A stretch of 46,565 nt of DNA, from assembly GCF_001485495.1 (NCBI RefSeq), contig NZ_BCNF01000078.1, positions 1 through 46,565 of the forward strand, read 5' to 3'. The notes beneath the pieces are model-generated. The model worked only from the letters and a program-made list of their open reading frames with translations. It ran no database searches and had not been told where the DNA came from. Origin of the DNA: Gordonia desulfuricans NBRC 100010. GTDB taxonomy: Bacteria > Actinomycetota > Actinomycetes > Mycobacteriales > Mycobacteriaceae. Below, piece by piece: positions 41,478-46,565 of this stretch (position 1 is the stretch's first letter; each line of letters opens with the position of its first letter). Both the position numbers and the translations under genes were made by a program.

Positions 41478-44060
41478 ATGAACACGTCGCGCACCGTCGT
41501 GGTCGCCGGACACGGAATGGTCGGACATCGATTCGTGCAGGAGATGCGCCGGCGGGACACCGATGGCACCTGGCGCGTCGTGGTGATCGGTGAGGAAGCC
41601 GAACCCGCATACGACCGGGTGGGCCTGTCCTCCTACGTGGGCGAGTGGGATCGCACCGCACTCGCATTGAGCGGCAACACCTATGACGGTGACATCGCGG
41701 TGGAGTCGTTGTTGGGGGAGACGGTCACCTCCGTCGACCGTGCCGGACGCCGGGTGGTGACCGACTCCGGTCGTACCGTCGACTACGACGCGCTGGTGCT
41801 CGCGACCGGCTCGTACCCGTTCGTCCCGCCGGTCAGCGGTCACGATCACGAGAAGTGCTTCGTGTACCGCACTCTCGACGATCTCGACGGCATCCGCGCG
41901 GTGGCCGAGGTCGCCGGACCGGGTGCGGTCGGCGTGGTGGTCGGTGGCGGGCTGCTCGGCCTCGAGGCGGCGAATGCCCTGCGGCTGTTGGGGATGACCC
42001 CGCATGTCGTCGAGTTCGCCCCGCGGCTGATGCCGATGCAGGTCGACGACGGCGGCGGTGCGGTGCTGGCCAACCTGGTCACCGATCTGGGGCTGCATGT
42101 GCACACCGGGGTCGGCACGTCGGCCATCGCCGACAACGGTACCGGCGGGGTGTCGGTGACGCTGAGCGACGAGTCGGTGATCGACGCGGCACTGGTGGTC
42201 TTCTCGGCCGGTGTGCGCCCGCGTGATCAACTCGCCCGCGATGCCGGTCTGGCGGTCGGCGAACGAGGTGGTGTGCTCGTCGACACCGGTTGCCGCACAG
42301 ATGATCCCGACATCTTCGCGATCGGTGAGGTGGCCGCGGTCGAGGGGCGTTGTTATGGGCTGGTCGCCCCGGGATACTCCACCGCCGAGGTGGTCGCCGA
42401 ACAACTGCTCGGCGGAGCCGCGGAGTTCCCCGGTGCGGACATGTCCACCAAACTCAAGCTGCTCGGTGTCGACGTCGCGAGCTTCGGTGATGCCATGGGC
42501 ACCACCGAGAACGCCCTCGAGATCGTCTACTCCGATCCGGTGGCCGGCAAGTATGCCAAGGTCGTCATCTCCGACGATGCGTCCACCCTGCTCGGCGGCA
42601 TCCTGGTGGGTGACGCGTCGGCGTACGCGATGCTCAAGCCGATGGTCGGTCGCGCGATCCCGGGTGACCCGGCGGCACTGATCACCCCGGCGGGCGGCGG
42701 CGCGGGCGTCGGTATCGACGCGTTGCCCGACGATGCCGAGATCTGCTCGTGCAACGGCGTTTCCAAGGGGACGATCTGTTCGGCCATCGCCGAGGGCGCC
42801 TGCGACATCGCGGCGGTCAAGGGGTGTACCTCGGCCGGCACCACCTGTGGTGGTTGCGTGCCGAGTATCAAGGCCCTGCTCGAGGCGTCGGGCGTGCAGC
42901 TCAGCAAGTCGCTGTGTGAGCACTTCACGCAGTCGCGCGCCGAGCTGTTCGAGATCGTGTCCGTCACCGGCATCCGCACCTTCTCCGAACTGATCGACCG
43001 GTACGGCACCGGATCGGGCTGCGAGATCTGCAAGCCCACCGTCGCGTCGATCCTGGCGTCGACGTCGAGCGATCACATCCTCGACGGCGAGCAGGCCGGT
43101 CTGCAGGACACCAACGACCACTTCCTGGCGAACATGCAGAAGAACGGGTCGTACTCGGTGGTCCCGCGGATGCCGGGTGGCGAGGTCACCCCCGAACAGC
43201 TGATCGTGATCGGTGAGATCGCCCGCGACTTCGACCTGTACACCAAGATCACCGGTGGTCAGCGGATCGATCTGTTCGGTGCCCGGGTCGATCAGCTCCC
43301 CGAGATCTGGCGTCGCCTCGTCGATGCGGGCATGGAGTCGGGGCATGCCTACGGCAAGAGCCTGCGGACGGTCAAGAGCTGCGTCGGCTCCACCTGGTGC
43401 CGCTACGGTGTGCAGGACTCGGTGGGGATGGCGGTGTTCCTGGAGAAGCGGTACCGCGGTCTGCGGTCGCCGCACAAGCTGAAGTTCGGTGTGTCCGGCT
43501 GTGCCCGCGAGTGTGCCGAGGCCCGCGGCAAGGACGTCGGTGTGATCGCCACCGAGCACGGATGGAACCTGTACGTCGCCGGCAACGGCGGTCAGACACC
43601 CAAGCATGCGCAGCTGCTGGCCGGTGGTGTGGATGACGAGACGCTCGTCGCCTACATTGACCGGTACCTGATGTTCTACATCCGCACCGCCGACCGACTT
43701 CAGCGCACCGCGCCGTGGCTGGAGTCGCTCGAGGGCGGACTGGACCACCTCAAGGCGGTGGTCTGCGACGACAGCCTGGGGCTGGCCGCCGAGCTGGAGG
43801 CGGCGATGGAGCTCCACGTCGCGGGCTACCGTGATGAGTGGGCCGCAGTATTGGAAGACGAGGACAAGCTGAAGCGGTTCGTGTCGTTCGTGAACGCTCC
43901 GGAGGTGTCAGACCCCACCATCCGGTTCACCGAGGGAGACGAGCGCAAGGTCCCGGTGTTGCTCGACCTGCCCACCGTTCGGTCGGCGTCGGTCGGGGCC
44001 GGTGTCCTCGTGGAATCGGCCGGGACGGATGTCCCGCTGGAATCGGAAGGAGTGCGCTGA
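41478..44060 (+). CDS. nirB: Assimilatory nitrite reductase large subunit NirB
   Basis: An 860-residue enzyme reducing nitrite to ammonium with NAD(P)H, FAD, [2Fe-2S] and siroheme-[4Fe-4S]. The N-terminal FAD/NAD part has VVAGHGMVGHRF and VGVVVGGGLLGLEAA. BFD-like [2Fe-2S] cysteines are C423, C425, C457 and C460 (CSCNG…CGGC). The siroheme/[4Fe-4S] ligands are C635, C641, C675 and C679 (KSCVGSTWC…SGCARECAEA). Length is normal. ATG 41478 has GAAGGG eight bases upstream, and an ATG 18 bases earlier is rejected for lacking a site. The stop TGA shares its last base with the nirD ATG. Ferredoxin-independent, it works with NirD. Confidence 0.97.
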   Translation: MNTSRTVVVAGHGMVGHRFVQEMRRRDTDGTWRVVVIGEEAEPAYDRVGLSSYVGEWDRTALALSGNTYDGDIAVESLLGETVTSVDRAGRRVVTDSGRTVDYDALVLATGSYPFVPPVSGHDHEKCFVYRTLDDLDGIRAVAEVAGPGAVGVVVGGGLLGLEAANALRLLGMTPHVVEFAPRLMPMQVDDGGGAVLANLVTDLGLHVHTGVGTSAIADNGTGGVSVTLSDESVIDAALVVFSAGVRPRDQLARDAGLAVGERGGVLVDTGCRTDDPDIFAIGEVAAVEGRCYGLVAPGYSTAEVVAEQLLGGAAEFPGADMSTKLKLLGVDVASFGDAMGTTENALEIVYSDPVAGKYAKVVISDDASTLLGGILVGDASAYAMLKPMVGRAIPGDPAALITPAGGGAGVGIDALPDDAEICSCNGVSKGTICSAIAEGACDIAAVKGCTSAGTTCGGCVPSIKALLEASGVQLSKSLCEHFTQSRAELFEIVSVTGIRTFSELIDRYGTGSGCEICKPTVASILASTSSDHILDGEQAGLQDTNDHFLANMQKNGSYSVVPRMPGGEVTPEQLIVIGEIARDFDLYTKITGGQRIDLFGARVDQLPEIWRRLVDAGMESGHAYGKSLRTVKSCVGSTWCRYGVQDSVGMAVFLEKRYRGLRSPHKLKFGVSGCARECAEARGKDVGVIATEHGWNLYVAGNGGQTPKHAQLLAGGVDDETLVAYIDRYLMFYIRTADRLQRTAPWLESLEGGLDHLKAVVCDDSLGLAAELEAAMELHVAGYRDEWAAVLEDEDKLKRFVSFVNAPEVSDPTIRFTEGDERKVPVLLDLPTVRSASVGAGVLVESAGTDVPLESEGVR

Positions 44061-44473
44061 TGACGATCATCGACACTGCCGAACAGACTCAGACGGGCGT
44101 CTGGGTGCGCGTGTGTGCACTCGACGAGCTCGTCGTCGGACGTGGCGTCGGGGTGCTGGGACCGCACGGGGCGCAGGCCGCGCTGTTCCGCATCCCGGCG
44201 TCGGAGACCGACCGCGAGGCCGTCGGACGGTCGCGGCTGCACGCGATCGGCAACATCGACCCGTTCGCCCGCGCCGCGGTGCTCTCGCGCGGGCTGACCG
44301 GTGACCACGGCGGCGAGCCCACCGTGGCGAGCCCGATCGGCAAGCAGGTGTTCTCGCTGCGGTCGGGGGTGTGCCTCGACGACGACACCGTCGCGGTGCC
44401 GTCGCTGGCGGTGCGGGTGGTCGACGGTGTCGTCGAGGTCCACTTCGCCGCTGCCGTCGATGGGACACGATGA
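44060..44473 (+). CDS. nirD: Assimilatory nitrite reductase small subunit NirD
   Basis: A 137-residue NirD, the Rieske-fold partner of NirB. The typical segments are VWVRVCALDELVVGRGVGVL, RLHAIGNIDPFARAAVLSRGL, TVASPIGKQVFSLRSGVCLDD and LAVRVVDGVVEVHF. The Rieske cluster ligands (C-x-H…C-x2-H) are missing, as usual for NirD, so it is structural. ATG 44060 overlaps the nirB stop by one base, and its own stop overlaps the next gene's ATG by four bases, so all are translationally coupled. A 20-residue extension beyond the common N terminus begins MTIIDTAEQTQTG. Confidence 0.95.
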   Translation: MTIIDTAEQTQTGVWVRVCALDELVVGRGVGVLGPHGAQAALFRIPASETDREAVGRSRLHAIGNIDPFARAAVLSRGLTGDHGGEPTVASPIGKQVFSLRSGVCLDDDTVAVPSLAVRVVDGVVEVHFAAAVDGTR

Positions 44474-45660
44474 GCGACAGCCGCCGCCCGGCCACCGTGC
44501 CGGACGAGTTGCCCCTCGAGGGATTCACCATCGGGATCACCGCGGCCCGGCGATCGGAGGAGTTCGCGGCCCTGCTGACGCGTCGCGGTGCCGAGGTGAT
44601 GCTGGCGCCGACGATCCGGATTCTGCCGCTCGTCGACGACACCGAACTCGAGCGGGTGACCGGTCGGATCATCGCCGATCCGCCGGACATCATGGTCGCC
44701 ACCACCGGAATCGGTTTCCGCGGTTGGGTGGAGGCCGCCGACGGGTGGGGTGAGGCCGAGGCGCTGGTGGCCGCGCTGGACAAGAGCCGGCTGATCGCGC
44801 GTGGTCCGAAGGCCAAGGGCGCGATCCGTGCCGCCGGGTTGCGGGAGGAATGGTCGCCGGAGAGCGAGTCGTCGTCGGAGGTGCTCGACCGCCTGCTGGC
44901 CGAGGGTGTCGACGGGGTACGGGTGGCGGTGCAGCTGCACGGTGCCACCACCGAGTGGGAGCCGCTGCCGGACTTCTGCGCGGTGTTGCGTGCGGCCGGT
45001 GCCGATGTCCTGGCCGTGCCGGTGTACCGGTGGAACATGCATCCCGATGTGGGCCGGATCGACAAGATGATCACGGCCACCATCCGGGCCGACCTCGATG
45101 CCATCACCTTCACCAGTGCACCGGCCGCTGCGGCGATCCTCACCCGCGCCAAGGAACTGGGAAAGCTGCAGCCGTTCGTGCACGCGATGCGCACGGCGGT
45201 GCCGGTGATGTGTGTCGGCTCGGTCAGTGCGGGCCCGCTGGAGGCGTTGCAGATCCCGACGGCCTATCCACGCCGATTCCGGTTGGGTGCGTTGGTGCGG
45301 TTGATCACCGACGAGCTGCCGCGCCGGAGCCGCACCCTGCGGGTGGCCGGCCACGACACCGCGATCCGCGGTCAGGCGGTCCTGGTCGACGGTGAGATGC
45401 GGGACGTGTCCGCGACCGGACAGTTGTTGTTGAAGATGCTGGCGAAGTCGCCGGGACGGGTGGTCGGGCGGCAGGAACTGCTGCGCGGACTACCGGGTGA
45501 CAGTGCCGACACCCATGCGGTGGAAGTCGCGGTGGCACGCCTGCGGGCGGCCCTCGGTGACTCCAAGATGATCCAGACCGTGGTGAAACGCGGTTATCGG
45601 CTGGCCGTCGACCTGGAATACGACGAGGCCGAGGAACCCGAAGAGACGGGGGACGAATGA
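44470..45660 (+). CDS. Uroporphyrinogen-III synthase fused to winged-helix DNA-binding domain
   Basis: A 396-residue fusion. Residues about 15-270 are a HemD-type domain (FTIGITAARRSEEFAALLTRRGAEV, GVDGVRVAVQLHGATT, VYRWNM, ITFTSAPAAAAIL). Residues about 295-385 are an OmpR/PhoB-type winged helix (SATGQLLLKMLAKSPGRVVGRQELLRGL, ADTHAVEVAVARLRAALG, IQTVVKRGYRLAVDL), with no receiver domain. The product may supply uroporphyrinogen III for siroheme or, more likely, sense a tetrapyrrole and regulate the nir genes; Rv0260c of M. tuberculosis has the same layout. It overlaps nirD by four bases and the chelatase gene by four, so it is cotranslated with NirBD. Confidence 0.92.
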   Translation: MSDSRRPATVPDELPLEGFTIGITAARRSEEFAALLTRRGAEVMLAPTIRILPLVDDTELERVTGRIIADPPDIMVATTGIGFRGWVEAADGWGEAEALVAALDKSRLIARGPKAKGAIRAAGLREEWSPESESSSEVLDRLLAEGVDGVRVAVQLHGATTEWEPLPDFCAVLRAAGADVLAVPVYRWNMHPDVGRIDKMITATIRADLDAITFTSAPAAAAILTRAKELGKLQPFVHAMRTAVPVMCVGSVSAGPLEALQIPTAYPRRFRLGALVRLITDELPRRSRTLRVAGHDTAIRGQAVLVDGEMRDVSATGQLLLKMLAKSPGRVVGRQELLRGLPGDSADTHAVEVAVARLRAALGDSKMIQTVVKRGYRLAVDLEYDEAEEPEETGDE

Positions 45661-46409
45661 TTCGACATACCAAGCAGTTCCGACTTCCACACGGCGACCG
45701 GCTGGCCGACGTGCACCCGGTGCTCGTGGCGCACGGGACCCGCAATCCGCACGGCGTCGCGGTGATCGCCGAGATCGCCGAGCTGGTGGCCGCCAAGGTG
45801 GGCTGCACCCGCACGGCCTTCGTCGACGTGCTGGGTCCCACGCCCAGCGAGGTGATCGCCGACCTCGACCATGGCCGCCCGGCAGTGCTCGTGCCCGCCT
45901 TCCTGGCATCGGGATACCATGTGCGCAAAGACATTCCCGAGCATGTTGCCCTCGCGGGACGGTCCGACACCATCGTCACCCGTGCGCTCGGACCCGATCC
46001 GGTGATCGCCGATGTCACCCGTCGTCGCCTGGTCGAGGCGGGCTGGCGTCCCGGTGATGCGGTGGTCCTGGCCGCAGCCGGTTCCTCCGATCCGTCCGCC
46101 TGTGCGCAGGTGTCGCTGGCCGCCCGCCAGCTCGAGTCGTTGATCGGTGGGCACGTCGAGGTGGGCTTCATCGCCACTGCGACACCCACTGTTCCCGATG
46201 CCATCGCACAGGCCCGCAGCACCGGCCGTCGCGTCGTGGTGGCGTCACATCTGTTGGCGCCCGGTCTGTTCCACCAGCGGCTGTTCACCTACGGTGCCGA
46301 TGCCGTCACCGAGCCCCTCGGTGCCGACCCGGCGATCGTCGACCTCATCGTCACCCGCATGCGTGCGGCCGTGAGTCCCTACCGCACCACCGCGCCGCTG
46401 CTGCACTGA
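45657..46409 (+). CDS. Sirohydrochlorin chelatase-like protein (CbiX/SirB family)
   Basis: A 250-residue class II chelatase with two CbiX-like halves. Metal-binding residues are expected in VLVAHGTRNPHG and FLASGYHVRKDIPEH in the first half. The second half repeats the fold (VVLAAAGSSDPSACAQ, VVASHLLAPGLFHQRL). It would insert ferrous iron into sirohydrochlorin to give siroheme for NirB, in the cytoplasm. The matching methyltransferase and dehydrogenase (SumT/CysG functions) are not in this window. It overlaps the HemD-fusion gene by four bases (ATGA). It corresponds to Rv0259c in family. Confidence 0.9.
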   Translation: MIRHTKQFRLPHGDRLADVHPVLVAHGTRNPHGVAVIAEIAELVAAKVGCTRTAFVDVLGPTPSEVIADLDHGRPAVLVPAFLASGYHVRKDIPEHVALAGRSDTIVTRALGPDPVIADVTRRRLVEAGWRPGDAVVLAAAGSSDPSACAQVSLAARQLESLIGGHVEVGFIATATPTVPDAIAQARSTGRRVVVASHLLAPGLFHQRLFTYGADAVTEPLGADPAIVDLIVTRMRAAVSPYRTTAPLLH

Positions 46410-46450
46410 CGTCGCTGTCGGCGATGTCGGTGACCACCTCGAAGTGGGTG

Positions 46451-46555
46451 GTGCCTCGTTACGCTCCGTGTCGGCTCAACCATCAATTGCCGCAACGGAA
46501 GTTGGTGGTTGAGCCGGGGCCGAGCATCGCGAGGACCCGTGTCGAAACCTCGGTG
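46451..46555. repeat. Inverted pair of the interspersed GGTTGAGCC repeat
   Basis: A minus-strand copy (46451-46483, complement TGATGGTTGAGCC…CGGAGCGTAACGAGGC) and a plus-strand copy (46504-46555, GGTGGTTGAGCC…GTGTCGAAACC) face each other. GGCTCAACCATCAA (46473-46486) can pair with TTGGTGGTTGAGCC (46502-46515) with one mismatch around a 15-base loop. This places a strong hairpin about 65 bases after the chelatase gene, possibly its terminator. The family is the one at 22692-22838. Confidence 0.8.
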
Positions 46556-46565
46556 GGTCGACGGT

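Overview
The window is very GC-rich (near two thirds or more by eye) DNA from an actinobacterium of the order Mycobacteriales. I favour Gordonia or a close relative. This rests on the dense GC-rich coding with short gaps, several starts that look leaderless behind TAnnnT boxes, WhiB1, SigH/RshA, a DUF3107 protein and a 24-residue bL37. It also rests on a gene order that follows the Mycobacterium tuberculosis Rv3223c-Rv3205c block (recalled from knowledge, not searched). No rRNA, tRNA or CRISPR array was seen.

Layout. 1-572: C-rich remnant of an accessory or mobile region (one truncated and two small unknown genes). 600-4902 (minus): quinone-oxidoreductase-like protein, aldo/keto reductase, class I aminotransferase, serine hydrolase. 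5133-7648: carboxylesterase, Nudix hydrolase and three small unknown proteins. 7744-10161 (minus): a MarR regulator followed by a 14-TM drug exporter, with a candidate operator at 10199-10218. 10334-12852: GlsB/YeaQ-type membrane protein, NAD(P)-binding protein, FAD-linked oxidase. 12968-14344: metabolite:proton symporter broken by one in-frame TAG. 14378-18538: cysteine hydrolase, 4-alpha-glucanotransferase (malQ), MFS exporter. 18687-22517: orphan ATP-grasp enzyme, Baeyer-Villiger-type flavoprotein, zinc alcohol dehydrogenase. 22519-22838: intergenic repeats. 22888-24203 (minus): SRAP protein and YbaK deacylase.

24235-39682 is the conserved core: a SigH-type promoter, sigH-rshA, bL37, the sensor kinase pdtaS, whiB1 with a CRP-like site, a diacylglycerol-kinase-like protein, a dense palindromic repeat block (29157-29455), a membrane protein, a ParA-like ATPase, an Rv3212-like protein, the DEAD-box helicase rhlE, a ferritin-like protein, DUF3107, a TetR regulator, a DUF3152 metalloprotease-like protein, moeZ and a TIGR02569-like protein. 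It joins redox-stress sensing (SigH/RshA, WhiB1) with sulfur-carrier activation and RNA remodelling.

39763-46409 is a nitrate/nitrite assimilation operon: a GlnR-type box, a NarK transporter, nirB, nirD, a HemD/winged-helix fusion and a sirohydrochlorin-chelatase-like protein. The last four overlap by 1 to 4 bases. NirB needs siroheme and the chelatase family inserts the iron, so transport, reduction and part of cofactor supply are made together. The window ends in another copy of the interspersed repeat. I did not find a clearly new multigene system. The best leads are the palindromic repeat block, the HemD-regulator fusion, the two-promoter sigH leader and the amber-interrupted transporter.
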